Assembly (NCBI RefSeq): GCF_039655775.1
Contig: NZ_JBBYXJ010000001.1
Span: 1,626,001-1,690,000 of the forward strand
DNA: 64,000 nucleotides
Direction of reading: 5' to 3'
From: Iodidimonas sp. SYSU 1G8
GTDB lineage: Bacteria > Pseudomonadota > Alphaproteobacteria > SMXS01
Program-made: the position numbers and the translations under genes
Notes under the pieces: model-generated
The model's input: only the letters and a program-made list of their open reading frames with translations
Databases searched by the model: none
Told to the model about the DNA's origin: nothing
Part shown: positions 8,607-16,475 of the stretch, one piece after another
How the letters are laid out: every line of letters begins with the position of its first letter
Numbering within the stretch: the first letter of the stretch is position 1

Positions 8607-10283
8607 TCAGACCTGCCGCCCCGCCGCGTGCATGGCGGCGAGGTAGGAATAGGTCATGCCGGCGCCGATGGTGCCGCCGCCGCCGGGGTAGAAATTGCCG
8701 ACGACACAGGCCGAGCTGTTGCCCGCCGCGTAGAGGCCCTCGATCACCGTGCCGTCCTCGCGCAGCACCTGGGCGCGCTCGTTGGTCAGCAGGCCGCCCT
8801 TGGTCCCGAGATCGCCGGCATGAATCTCGATGGCGTAGAACGGCGCCTTGGCGACGGGGCCGAGGCAGGGATTGGGCTTGTGCGACTTGTCGCCGGCATA
8901 GAGGTCGAAGGCGCTCTGGCCCTTGCCGAAATCGTCGTCCCTGCCCGCCTCGGCCATGGCGTTGAAGCGGCTGACGGTTTCCTTCAGCCCGGCGGCGTCG
9001 ATGCCGCACTGGCGCGCCAGATCGTCCAGGGTCTCGGCCTTCTTGACGTAGCCGTCGCGGATGAAGCGTTCCGGCGTCATGCCCGGGAGCATGGTGCCGA
9101 CCGTGTAACGGTTGCGGTAGTCGTTATCGAACACCATGAAGGCGGGCGGCGCGTCGTCCTCGTAGATCACCCGGCCGAGCTCGTTGTAGGGCCGCGCCTC
9201 ATTGGCGAAGCGCTTGCCCTTACTGTTGACGATGATGATGTGCGGCAGGCCGCGCTCGAACACATGGATGGTCGGCGCCAGCGCGCCTGGCTCGTTGGAC
9301 GAGGGCATCCACCACATGTCGTCCATCAGGTCGAGCGCCGCGCCCACCGCCTGGCCGGCGCGGATGCCGTCGCCCATGCTGCCCGGCGCGCCGGAGCTGT
9401 AGGCGCCGGAGGCCCAGGACTCGCTGGCCTTGTCGAAATATTGCTGGCGCATGGCCTTGTTGTGGTCGAAGCCGCCTGCGGCGATCACCACGCCCTTGCG
9501 CGCCCGGATATTCAGGCTGTTGCCCTCTTTCGTGACCCGCGCGCCGGTGACGGCGCCGTTTTCGGTGATCAGCTCGTCAAGGCCGGTGTTGAGCCACAGC
9601 GGCACATTCTTTTCCTGCAGCGAATAGCGCAGGCGGGCGACCAGCGCGCGGCCGCTGGAGACGTGCTGGCGTCCGGCGACGCGGTTCCAGATGTTGCGCG
9701 GGATGACGTACCAGACATCCAGAAGGCCTTTCGGATCGGACTTGAAGAACGCCAGCCGCCGCAGCTCCTTGACCGAGCCGACGACGCCGCCCGGAAGCGA
9801 GCCCGGCCGTTTGCGCAGGCGGTCGAAATCCTTCAGCTTGCGGCCGGAAAAGACCTTGGGATCGATGGAACGGCCGCCCTTACAGCCGCCCGGTGTCTCC
9901 GGCCGGTAGTCGGGGAAGTCTTCCATCATCTGGAACTGGACGGCGCTGTTGTCGGACATGTAACGCGCCATGACCGGCGCATGCTCGACGAACGCCTCCA
10001 GCTTGGACGGGGCGACCCGGTTGCCGATATTGTGCTTGAGATAGGTCAGCGCATCCTGCCGCGTGTCGGGGATGCCGGCATCCTTCATCAGGTGATTGTC
10101 GGGAATCCAGGCGACGCCGCCCGAGAAGGCGGTGGTGCCGCCATAGAATTCGGTCTTCTCGATCACCAGGACCTTCAGGCCCTCGTTGGCGGCGACGACG
10201 GCGGCGGTCAGCCCCGCCGCGCCCGTGCCCACGACCAAAAGGTCGGTCTCTTGATCCCATGCCTCGATTGCATCGCCCGTCAT
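8607..10283 (-). CDS. FAD-dependent oxidoreductase, 3-ketosteroid dehydrogenase/fumarate reductase type
   Basis: A 558-residue flavoprotein of the FAD_binding_2 family. The dinucleotide motif GTGAAG is at residues 19-24, followed by the acidic end of strand 2 (LVIEK) and FYGGTTAFSGGVAWIP, a phrase typical of 3-ketosteroid delta1-dehydrogenases (KstD) and relatives. The C-terminus has LYAAGNSSACVVGNFYPGGGGTIG, which closes the FAD site in KstD-like enzymes. The ATG has GGGGAGAG upstream. The next gene upstream on this strand is an SDR dehydrogenase, compatible with steroid or cyclic-ketone degradation, but no other ring-cleavage genes are adjacent. KstD-like is an inference from motifs; a fumarate-reductase-like or urocanate-reductase-like role is possible. 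Confidence 0.85.
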   Translation of the reverse strand: MTGDAIEAWDQETDLLVVGTGAAGLTAAVVAANEGLKVLVIEKTEFYGGTTAFSGGVAWIPDNHLMKDAGIPDTRQDALTYLKHNIGNRVAPSKLEAFVEHAPVMARYMSDNSAVQFQMMEDFPDYRPETPGGCKGGRSIDPKVFSGRKLKDFDRLRKRPGSLPGGVVGSVKELRRLAFFKSDPKGLLDVWYVIPRNIWNRVAGRQHVSSGRALVARLRYSLQEKNVPLWLNTGLDELITENGAVTGARVTKEGNSLNIRARKGVVIAAGGFDHNKAMRQQYFDKASESWASGAYSSGAPGSMGDGIRAGQAVGAALDLMDDMWWMPSSNEPGALAPTIHVFERGLPHIIIVNSKGKRFANEARPYNELGRVIYEDDAPPAFMVFDNDYRNRYTVGTMLPGMTPERFIRDGYVKKAETLDDLARQCGIDAAGLKETVSRFNAMAEAGRDDDFGKGQSAFDLYAGDKSHKPNPCLGPVAKAPFYAIEIHAGDLGTKGGLLTNERAQVLREDGTVIEGLYAAGNSSACVVGNFYPGGGGTIGAGMTYSYLAAMHAAGRQV

Positions 10284-10303
10284 CGCACTCTCCCCGTTCG
10301 TGA

Positions 10304-10329
10304 TAACGGGAGCCAGCGGGCTCCCGTTA
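10304..10329. repeat. 11-bp perfect inverted repeat upstream of the FAD oxidoreductase gene
   Basis: The arms TAACGGGAGCC and GGCTCCCGTTA are separated by four bases, between the SDR stop and the FAD-gene start, both genes reading leftward. There is no T-run on either side, so a classical intrinsic terminator is not clear. Position 20 bases upstream of the FAD gene start also fits an operator. Confidence 0.5.
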
Positions 10330-10382
10330 ATACGACGAGTGTTATACGAAAACGGCGCTGGCGCAAGCCGGGCCGTTAGGGA

Positions 10383-11144
10383 TCAGCGCGGCGCCATGCG
10401 GATCGCGCCGTCGAGGCGGATGGTCTCGCCGTTCAGCATGGTGTTCTGGCAGATCTCACGCACCAGCGAGCCGAACTCTTCCGGCTTGCCGAGACGCTTG
10501 GGGAACGGGATCGAGTTGGCCAGCGACTGCAGCACCTCGTCGCGCGCGCGCAGCATCAGCGGCGTGGCGAAGATGCCGGGGCAGATGGTGTTGCAGCGGA
10601 TGCCCACATTGGCGAGGTCGCGGGCGATGACCAGGGTCATGCCGACGATGCCGGCCTTGGTGGCGGTGTAGGCGATCTGGCCGACCTGGCCGTCGAAGGC
10701 CGCGACCGAGGCGGTCTGGACGATCACGCCGCGCTCGCCATCTTCCAGCGGCTCCAGCGTCTGCATTTCGGCGGCCACGAGGCGCGAGCAGTTGAAATGG
10801 CCGATCAGGTTGGTGTTCACCACGCGCTGGAAGTCGGCCAGCGCCATCGGGCCGTCCTTGCCGACGATCTTGTTGGCCTTGCCGATGCCGGCGCAGTTGA
10901 CGAGGATGCGCGGAATGCCGTGCGCCTTCTTGGCGACCTCGATGCCGGCCAGCACGTCTTCCTCGGACGCCACTTCCACCTTGGCGAAGGCGCCGCCGAT
11001 TTCCGCCGCGACCTTCTGGCCCAGTTCCTCGTTGAGGTCCCACAATGTGACCTTCACGCCATTGGCCGTCAGCTCGCGCGCCGTCGCCGCGCCCAGACCC
11101 GATGCGCCGCCGGTGATGATGGCGGACTGTCCCTGCAGTTTCAT
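10383..11144 (-). CDS. SDR family oxidoreductase, 3-hydroxyacyl-CoA dehydrogenase type-2 like
   Basis: A classical short-chain dehydrogenase of 253 residues. TGGASGLG (11-18) binds the dinucleotide, WDLN after strand 2 favours NAD, NCAG is at 83-86, and the catalytic Ser146, Tyr159 and Lys163 (YTATK) are all present. The overall arrangement, including a GIGKANKIVGKDGPM insertion and CPGIFATPLM, resembles the HSD10/type-2 3-hydroxyacyl-CoA dehydrogenase group used in branched-chain, steroid and fatty-acid oxidation. The ATG is preceded by CAGGGAAG. It is followed on the same strand by the KstD-like flavoprotein. The NAD-dependent oxidation is well supported; the exact substrate is inference. 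Confidence 0.9.
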   Translation of the reverse strand: MKLQGQSAIITGGASGLGAATARELTANGVKVTLWDLNEELGQKVAAEIGGAFAKVEVASEEDVLAGIEVAKKAHGIPRILVNCAGIGKANKIVGKDGPMALADFQRVVNTNLIGHFNCSRLVAAEMQTLEPLEDGERGVIVQTASVAAFDGQVGQIAYTATKAGIVGMTLVIARDLANVGIRCNTICPGIFATPLMLRARDEVLQSLANSIPFPKRLGKPEEFGSLVREICQNTMLNGETIRLDGAIRMAPR

Positions 11145-11314
11145 GTTGGTTCTTCCCTGATGGTTCGGACTGAAAAATTCTTGCCGCTTCCGGATTAAAG
11201 GCCGATCGCGCCCATGGCAAGACCCGCCGTTACCGAAAGGTAAAGTCGCAAGCAGCGTTGACTTATCCGGTCTCGCGACGCAGGGTTTGCGGCCTGTGAA
11301 ACGAGGAGCAAGCC

Positions 11315-11629
11315 ATGACCATCATCATCGGCGCGGAAATCCGCATCGAGCCGTCCGACATGCCGAAAATCCGCGAATTCGCGTCCGTGATGGTCGAAAA
11401 GACCACCACGCTCGAGAAGGATACGTGCATCACCTACTCCTTCGCCGAGGACTTCAACGAGCCCGGTCTGGTGCGCATTTTCGAGGTGTGGGAATCGGAC
11501 GAGGCGCTGGCCGAGCACTTCAAGACCCAGCACATGGCGGACTTCCAGAAGGGCATGGCCGGCATCACCGTGAAGGGCGTGAAGGCCGTGCGGTATGAAG
11601 TGTCCAGCTATGGCGACCTGAAGCGCTGA
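11315..11629 (+). CDS. Antibiotic biosynthesis monooxygenase-domain protein
   Basis: A 104-residue ferredoxin-like fold protein of the ABM family (YgiN/putative quinol monooxygenase type), usually a cofactor-free oxygenase or a small regulator and active as a dimer. The family pattern is clear: an N-terminal beta strand, an amphipathic helix, then CITYSFAEDFNEPGLVRIFEVWESDEALAEHFKTQHM, where a conserved E-W pair and a His after the F are typical. A GAGGAG ribosome site precedes the ATG. It is the first gene of a same-strand run with a CMD protein 10 bases downstream. A role in oxidising a phenolic or quinol intermediate is suggested only by context. Confidence 0.8.
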   Translation: MTIIIGAEIRIEPSDMPKIREFASVMVEKTTTLEKDTCITYSFAEDFNEPGLVRIFEVWESDEALAEHFKTQHMADFQKGMAGITVKGVKAVRYEVSSYGDLKR

Positions 11630-11639
11630 GGGCCCTGAC

Positions 11640-12188
11640 ATGAGCATTCCCGGACCCGCGCGCATCGCCCCGCTTGCCGACGACCAGCTTCCCGACTGGA
11701 TGCAGAATGGCCCGGCCATCCTGCGCGTCAACATCATGAAGACCCTGGCCCATCACGAGGACCTGTTGAAGCCGTGGAACCGGTTCGCCGGCCACATCAT
11801 GGGCTTCACCAGCACCCTCAACGGCCGCGAGCGCGAGATCCTGATCCTGCGCACCGGCTGGAACCATCAGTCCGACTATGAGTGGGGCCAGCACGTCATC
11901 ATCGGCCGCAATTCGGGACTTAATGACGACGAGATCCTCGCCATCGCCAAATGGCCGGAAGGCGGCGCCTGGACCGGGCAGGAGACGCTGCTGCTGCAGG
12001 CCGCCGACGACCTCTACAAGGACTCGCAGATCAGCGAGGCGACGTGGAACGGCCTTGCGGCGCATTACAGTGAAAAGCAGCTGCTCGACATCATCTTCAC
12101 CGTGGGCCAGTACACGCTGGTGTGCTTTACCCTGAAGACGGTGCGCGTGCAGCTGGACGACGGCGTCGGCGGCCTGCCGTCGCTGTGA
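11640..12188 (+). CDS. Carboxymuconolactone decarboxylase family protein
   Basis: A 182-residue all-helical CMD/AhpD-fold protein. The helical core contains LLKPWNRFAGHIMGFTSTLNGREREILILRTG and later QSDYEWGQHVIIGRNSGL, with the conserved E and H of the CMD motif; the redox CxxC of AhpD is absent. Such proteins are either gamma-carboxymuconolactone decarboxylases of aromatic degradation or uncharacterised paralogues. The gene is 10 bases after the ABM gene and 16 bases before a VOC gene, so one transcript is likely. The missing Cys pair makes a peroxidase-type role unlikely. The substrate is unknown. Confidence 0.85.
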   Translation: MSIPGPARIAPLADDQLPDWMQNGPAILRVNIMKTLAHHEDLLKPWNRFAGHIMGFTSTLNGREREILILRTGWNHQSDYEWGQHVIIGRNSGLNDDEILAIAKWPEGGAWTGQETLLLQAADDLYKDSQISEATWNGLAAHYSEKQLLDIIFTVGQYTLVCFTLKTVRVQLDDGVGGLPSL

Positions 12189-12204
12189 TCCGTCCGGGGG
12201 CCGA

Positions 12205-12630
12205 ATGGAACAGCGCATCAGCCTGATCACCCTCGGCGTCGCCGATCTCGACCGCAGCCGGGCCTTTTATGAAGGGCTCGGCTGGCGCCGGTCGGTGAAG
12301 GATGCCGAGGGCGTGTGTTTCTTCCAGGTCGGCGGCCTGGTGCTGTCGCTGTGGCCCCGGGCCAATCTGGCCGAGGACGCCAACCAGACCGACGATGGCG
12401 GCAAGTTCGCGGGCATCGCCCTCGCCTATAACTGCCGCAGCAAGGCCGACGTGGACGCCGTGCTGGCCGAGGCGGTCGCGGCCGGCGCGCGCCTGCTGAA
12501 ACCGGCGACCGACACGTTCTGGGGCGGCTATTCCGGCCATTTCGCCGATCCCGACGGCTATGCGTGGGAAGTCGCCTGGAACCCGGGCTTCACCCTGAAC
12601 GACGACGGCAGCATCACCCTGCCCGACTGA
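12205..12630 (+). CDS. VOC family (glyoxalase/bleomycin resistance) protein
   Basis: A 141-residue vicinal-oxygen-chelate protein with paired beta-alpha-beta-beta-beta modules. The N-terminal module begins ISLITLGVADLDRSRAFYEGLGW. The C-terminal module ends FADPDGYAWEVAWNPGF, where the final Glu would be a metal ligand, but the usual N-terminal His is a Thr/Leu region. It sits in the same-strand run with ABM, CMD and a 2-hydroxyacid dehydrogenase. VOC proteins can be isomerases, dioxygenases or binding proteins. Several other VOC genes occur in this window but they are of other subfamilies. Confidence 0.8.
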   Translation: MEQRISLITLGVADLDRSRAFYEGLGWRRSVKDAEGVCFFQVGGLVLSLWPRANLAEDANQTDDGGKFAGIALAYNCRSKADVDAVLAEAVAAGARLLKPATDTFWGGYSGHFADPDGYAWEVAWNPGFTLNDDGSITLPD

Positions 12631-12678
12631 GAGCGGCACGGCCACGCGGCGCCGGCCCATTTGCTGGAGAACGAGGCA

Positions 12679-13668
12679 GTGAACACATCCCAGACACAGA
12701 ATTCGGCCCGCATCGCCGTGGCCACCATTCCCCGCGCCGCCGGTCTTGCCGCCGGGATCATCGCGGCGCTGCGCGAACACGGCCTCGACGCCGCGCAATA
12801 TGACGTGAACCGGCTCGACGAGGTGGCGGACATGTCCGAGGTCGAGGTGCTGCTGTCCATCGGCGTGCTGTGCCGCGCGCAGGAGATGGACCGCATGCCC
12901 CGGCTGCGCGCCATCGTCTCGCCCGTGCTGGGTTTCGACTGGATCGACGCCGACGAGGCGACGCGCCGCGGCATCGCCGTGTGCAACACCGAGGCGGCCG
13001 AGAACCGCGAGGGCATGGCCGAATCGACCATCATGCTGCTGCTCGCCTTGCTCTACCGCCTGCAGGACACCGAGGCGCTGCTGCGCACCAATGCGGGCGC
13101 CGACCCGATCAAGCGCCACATCCTGAAGGGCCGCACCCTCGGCATCATCGGCTGGGGCGGCATCACCCGCGAGGTGATCGCCCGGCTGGCCGCCTGGGGC
13201 TGTCATTTCATCGTCCACAGCCGCTCGGCGAGCGCGCCGGTGCCCGGCGTGAGCTTCGTGCCGCTCGACGAGCTGCTGGCGCGCGCCGACGCCATCCTGG
13301 TGCTGACCAGCCTCAATCCGGCGACGCGCCACATGCTGGGCCGCGAGCAGTTCGCCATGGTTCGCCCCGGCACGCTGCTGGTCAACACGGCGCGCGGCGC
13401 GATCATCGACGAGGCCGCGCTGGTCGAGGCATTGAAATCCGGCCAGCTCGGCGCCGCCGCCATCGACGTGTTCGAGAAGGAACCCTGCCCGCCGGATCAT
13501 CCGCTGCGCGAGTTGCCCAACGTGATCCTGACGCCGCACTGCATCGGCCACAACGAGGAAGCCAAGGAGGCCGGCCCGGGCCTGACGGCGGGCATCCTGA
13601 AAACCCTGGCCGAAGGCGGGATGCCGGACAGTTGCCGGAACGCCGAGGCGCTGGCCCGGCGCGATTGA
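12679..13668 (+). CDS. D-isomer-specific 2-hydroxyacid dehydrogenase
   Basis: A 329-residue NAD(P)-dependent 2-hydroxyacid dehydrogenase. The Rossmann motif is in [12 protein letters not shown]; the substrate/catalytic Arg is in [19 protein letters not shown], the Glu in [12 protein letters not shown] and the catalytic His in [14 protein letters not shown]. The GTG at 12679 is the preferred start because GGAG lies 10 bases upstream; an upstream TTG would sit on the ribosome site itself. The IGHNEE sequence after the His differs from the common IAGxTxE, as seen in some glyoxylate/hydroxypyruvate-reductase relatives. It lies in the run starting at 11315. The physiological hydroxyacid is unknown. 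Confidence 0.85.
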   Translation: MNTSQTQNSARIAVATIPRAAGLAAGIIAALREHGLDAAQYDVNRLDEVADMSEVEVLLSIGVLCRAQEMDRMPRLRAIVSPVLGFDWIDADEATRRGIAVCNTEAAENREGMAESTIMLLLALLYRLQDTEALLRTNAGADPIKRHILKGRTLGIIGWGGITREVIARLAAWGCHFIVHSRSASAPVPGVSFVPLDELLARADAILVLTSLNPATRHMLGREQFAMVRPGTLLVNTARGAIIDEAALVEALKSGQLGAAAIDVFEKEPCPPDHPLRELPNVILTPHCIGHNEEAKEAGPGLTAGILKTLAEGGMPDSCRNAEALARRD

Positions 13669-13682
13669 CGAGGGAGACCGCC

Positions 13683-14036
13683 ATGACCAGGCACCGCATC
13701 TTCGCCGCCGCCGTCGCCAGCGTCTATCCGTTCTACGTGGCCAAGGCCGAGAAGAAGGGCCGCACCAAGGCCGAGGTGGACGAGATCATCCGCTGGCTGA
13801 CCGGCTACGACGACGACGGGCTGGCAGCCCAACTGGCCGCCGGCACCAGCTTCGAGGATTTCTTCGCCCAGGCCCCTGCCATGAACCCGGCCCGGTCGCT
13901 GATCACCGGCAGCGTCTGCGGCGTGCGGGTGGAGACCATCGAGGAGCCGGTGATGCGGGAGATCCGCTATCTGGACAAGCTGGTGGACGAGCTGGCCAGG
14001 GGTAAGGCCATGGCCAAGATTTTGCGCGGAACCTGA
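13683..14036 (+). CDS. DUF2200 family protein
   Basis: A 117-residue protein of the small conserved DUF2200 family, of unknown function. The family's opening pattern, [25 protein letters not shown], and the region [10 protein letters not shown] are visible, and the end reads [22 protein letters not shown]. The gene follows the 2-hydroxyacid dehydrogenase by 14 bases, with a good GAGGGAGA ribosome site before the ATG at 13683. It has no signal peptide or membrane segment. It may be co-transcribed with the catabolic run by position only. Confidence 0.85.
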   Translation: MTRHRIFAAAVASVYPFYVAKAEKKGRTKAEVDEIIRWLTGYDDDGLAAQLAAGTSFEDFFAQAPAMNPARSLITGSVCGVRVETIEEPVMREIRYLDKLVDELARGKAMAKILRGT

Positions 14037-14068
14037 AACCCGCCGTCACCGAAAATCCCAAAACATCA

Positions 14069-14220
14069 CGTCATCCCCGCGCACGCGGGGACCCAGTCGG
14101 GGCCGTCACGCGGCCTCTCGAACCGCACTGTCACGAAAAAGCGATTCCTCGTTGGATCGGGTGCGGCCGTGAGCAAGCAGCCCTACGAAGGTCTGGGTCC
14201 CCGCGTGCGCGGGGATGACG
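14069..14220. repeat. 152-bp element with perfect 28-bp inverted ends, copy 1
   Basis: The first 28 bases (beginning cgtcatccccgcg) and last 28 bases are perfect inverted repeats, and each end is itself a hairpin (CCCCGCG-CA-CGCGGGG). Copy 2 is at 14601-14751 in the same orientation; the two are identical over the first 53 and about the last 44 bases, with about 13 differences in the middle. No open reading frame or clear target duplication is seen. It resembles REP/MITE-type intergenic repeats common in alphaproteobacteria. Confidence 0.85.
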
Positions 14221-14266
14221 ATTTTGTGGGTGGGCGCGTCCATTCCCTCATACCGTCCGTCTCGCT

Positions 14267-14491
14267 CTATTCACTTACCCACTCGCCCGTGAGCATCCAT
14301 GCCACGAGGTTGAGTAGCGGCCCCATGAACGCATAAGAAAACGCGGCGATCCGGGTACTGCGTCCATAGCCGCGCCGGAGCAGCAACCAGACGAAAATAA
14401 GCGGCAACGCAATCAGACCCGCCATCAGGACGAAGCTGATATAGCGTGGTTCTTCGGTCGCCCCTGTTGCCCGATTTTCGACCGTCAGCAT
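14267..14491 (-). CDS. Small hypothetical membrane protein
   Basis: A possible 74-residue protein with two hydrophobic segments: one around FVLMAGLIALPLIFVWLLL, then a basic RRGYGRSTR loop, then FSYAFMGPLLNLVAWML. This pattern is typical of a small inner-membrane protein. It lies exactly between the two inverted-end repeats and its base composition is lower than the surrounding genes. The start lacks a convincing ribosome site, and no family is recognised. It may be a genuine orphan gene, or a chance ORF in a repeat-rich spacer. Confidence 0.4.
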   Translation of the reverse strand: MLTVENRATGATEEPRYISFVLMAGLIALPLIFVWLLLRRGYGRSTRIAAFSYAFMGPLLNLVAWMLTGEWVSE

Positions 14492-14600
14492 GAGTGCATT
14501 TCAAATAAGTGATCTGACACAGTAGCCTAGCATAGGCTTCAGACTGGATCGAATTCATCGTCAGCCTCGAGAAAATGAGCGACCCACGTTTAAAATCAGC

Positions 14601-14751
14601 CGTCATCCCCGCGCACGCGGGGACCCAGTCGGGGCCGTCACGCGGCCTCTCGAGCGCACCGTCACGAAGAAGCGGTTCTTCGTTGGATCGGGTGCGGCCG
14701 TGGTCGGCGCGCCCTACGAAGGTCTGGGTCCCCGCGTGCGCGGGGATGACG
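14601..14751. repeat. 151-bp element with perfect 28-bp inverted ends, copy 2
   Basis: Second copy of the element at 14069-14220, same orientation. The inverted ends are perfect and identical to those of copy 1. Internal differences cluster in the central part, which suggests that the ends are under constraint or homogenised. It lies between the small membrane ORF and the end of the flavin monooxygenase gene. Confidence 0.85.
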
Positions 14752-14775
14752 ATAATGGTGGGGACGCGCGCCGCC

Positions 14776-16017
14776 TCACACCGGCCGGATCAGGGCCTTG
14801 TAGCTGTCGGCCAGGTCGTGGCCGAAGAAGGTCTTGCCGATGTTCTCGTAGTGCCGGTACGAGATCAGCGCGTGGTTCGCCGCCTGCTGGGCGTCGCGCA
14901 ACTGGCGCTCGAGCGGGCTGTCCATGCGGCAGCCGGTGGTGGCGGCGGTGTTGTTGATGACGCCGACGATCTCGCGGCAGGACTGGGCCGCATGGGCGCA
15001 GGCGAGCAGCGCGGGCCAGAAGAACTCCCATTCCGGCACCAGCCGCCCGCCATCCTTGGGCAGCGGGCCGAGATGGTCTTCCAGCCGGTCCTGCGTGTCC
15101 ATGACGAAGGCGCGCGCGGCCATCAGCTTGGCCTGCGCCTCGCCGACGCGGTACTGCACCACGGCCTGGTCCTTCAGCGTGGTGGACAGGCCCCACGGCA
15201 CCTTGCCCATGGCGAGGTCGATGAAGTTGTCGATGGCGCCCCGGCACACGCCCAGCGCCACCGCCGCCTTGTTGTAGACCGCGTGCGTGGGGTTGCGGTA
15301 GGTCGGGTTGGCGTAGAGCTCGCTGGGCGCCAGCGAGCGCGCCGGCAGCAGGTGCTCGGGCGGCACGTACTGGTCCACCATGCGCACGTCATGGCTGCCC
15401 GAGCCGCGCATGCCCGACACGTCCCAGGTGTCGACGATCTCGAACTCGCCCCGGGGGAACATGAAGGACGCTTCCGCCGGCTCGCCGGTCGCTTCGTCCT
15501 TCACCTGGGCGGCCATCAGATAGTTCCAGGTGGCGTTGGGCGAGCCGCTGGCGAAGCTCCCCTGATAGGTCACCCGCCAGCCGTCGCCGTCGCGGCGGCA
15601 GGTGCGGCCGGGATTGGGACCGTTGGGCGGGCCGAGGCCCGAGCACACCAGCGCGTACCAGTCGTTGAAGATTTTCCGCGCCAGGTCGGGCGGCATCTGG
15701 CGGATGACGAGGCCGTTGATCTCGGACGAGATCTGCACGCACCAGCCGACCGACCCGTCGATGGCCGAGCACGCCTCGATCACCTCGATCTGCTCGCGCG
15801 CCGTCAGGTTCTCGCCGCCCAGCTCGGGCGGCAGCACGTAGCGGTAGATGCCGATATCGGCCATCAGGTTCGACGCCCAGGCCGGCAGGTGCCGCAGCCG
15901 CTGCGCCTCGTCGCCCGCCGCGGCGAGCTGGTCGCGAATGCCGGCGATGCGCGCCAGCATGGGCGTTGCCTGCAGCGCCTTCTGGCGCGCGATGATGTCT
16001 TCATTGACGATGGCCAT
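14776..16017 (-). CDS. Acyl-CoA dehydrogenase-fold flavin monooxygenase (HsaA/HpaH-like)
   Basis: A 413-residue acyl-CoA-dehydrogenase-fold protein of the C2 subgroup (Acyl-CoA_dh_2), which uses reduced FMN or FAD from a partner reductase to hydroxylate aromatic rings; HsaA of steroid degradation and HpaH-like enzymes belong here. Visible are the helical N-domain with YRYVLPPELGGENLTAREQIEVIEA, SVGWCVQISSEING, the middle barrel segment WRVTYQGSFASGSPNATW and the C-terminal helices with the NNTAATTGCRMDSPLERQLRDAQQAANH signature; the catalytic Glu of true acyl-CoA dehydrogenases is not expected in this group. No flavin-reductase gene is adjacent. Substrate unknown; a phenol or steroid ring is plausible. 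Confidence 0.85.
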   Translation of the reverse strand: MAIVNEDIIARQKALQATPMLARIAGIRDQLAAAGDEAQRLRHLPAWASNLMADIGIYRYVLPPELGGENLTAREQIEVIEACSAIDGSVGWCVQISSEINGLVIRQMPPDLARKIFNDWYALVCSGLGPPNGPNPGRTCRRDGDGWRVTYQGSFASGSPNATWNYLMAAQVKDEATGEPAEASFMFPRGEFEIVDTWDVSGMRGSGSHDVRMVDQYVPPEHLLPARSLAPSELYANPTYRNPTHAVYNKAAVALGVCRGAIDNFIDLAMGKVPWGLSTTLKDQAVVQYRVGEAQAKLMAARAFVMDTQDRLEDHLGPLPKDGGRLVPEWEFFWPALLACAHAAQSCREIVGVINNTAATTGCRMDSPLERQLRDAQQAANHALISYRHYENIGKTFFGHDLADSYKALIRPV

Positions 16018-16475
16018 GGTGTCTCCCCTAATCGATCATCCGCCCCGAGCGCACGCAGGGCGTCTCGCCCCACGGATACACGGTCACGGATTGCTGCACG
16101 GTTTCGCCGACCCCACCGTTTCCCCTACGAAAACGGGCGAAACCGACACTTTCCCCAACAGTCATCCTAGCTGGTAAGGGGCGGGAGGTTGAGCCAAAAT
16201 TTTGGTCCTTCCAACTATATGCGAACGGCCCCGACTTCAGTGTTCTCCGACATCGCTCAACGTCTGGACGAAGAGGCGCCGAGAGAAATGTTCGCGATAG
16301 AAATCGGCCTGCTCCATGCAGCGTACTCTCGGTAAGTTTTCCGGACCGCTCGGTAGGCACCGGAGATTGTGCAGTCGATGCCGCTTTACCGAAAAAAGGA
16401 AACTAGCATATCAGCCAAATAAGGTAGAATTTGGCGCGGTAGGTTCACAAATCAGCTCTGCTATTAGGGTATTTG
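16018..16475. other. 458-bp gene-free left flank of the SIR2-HerA island
   Basis: No supported gene is visible. The base composition drops along it from the high-G+C monooxygenase side to the A+T-richer defence-gene side. The only plus-strand ORF with an ATG is 38 codons (16219-16335) and has no family match that I recognise. An inverted repeat sits at 16099-16145. No tRNA, integrase or convincing direct repeat is visible. Confidence 0.6.
16099..16145. repeat. Nested inverted repeat (cruciform-forming)
   Basis: The outer arms CGGTTTCGCC and GGCGAAACCG are perfect and about 27 bases apart; between them CCGTTT and AAACGG form an inner pair. It lies about 80 bases upstream of the flavin monooxygenase gene start, which suggests a regulator site or a small palindromic repeat. 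Only one copy was seen in this window. Confidence 0.55.

Noticed and set aside
14069..14751. CRISPR-like pair of repeats
   Set aside because: Only two copies, 530 bases apart, with inverted ends and no regular spacers or cas genes.
16028..16360. 110-codon ORF on the minus strand in the gene-free island flank
   Set aside because: It spans the nested inverted repeat, has no ribosome site and no recognisable domain. Repeat translation explains it better.
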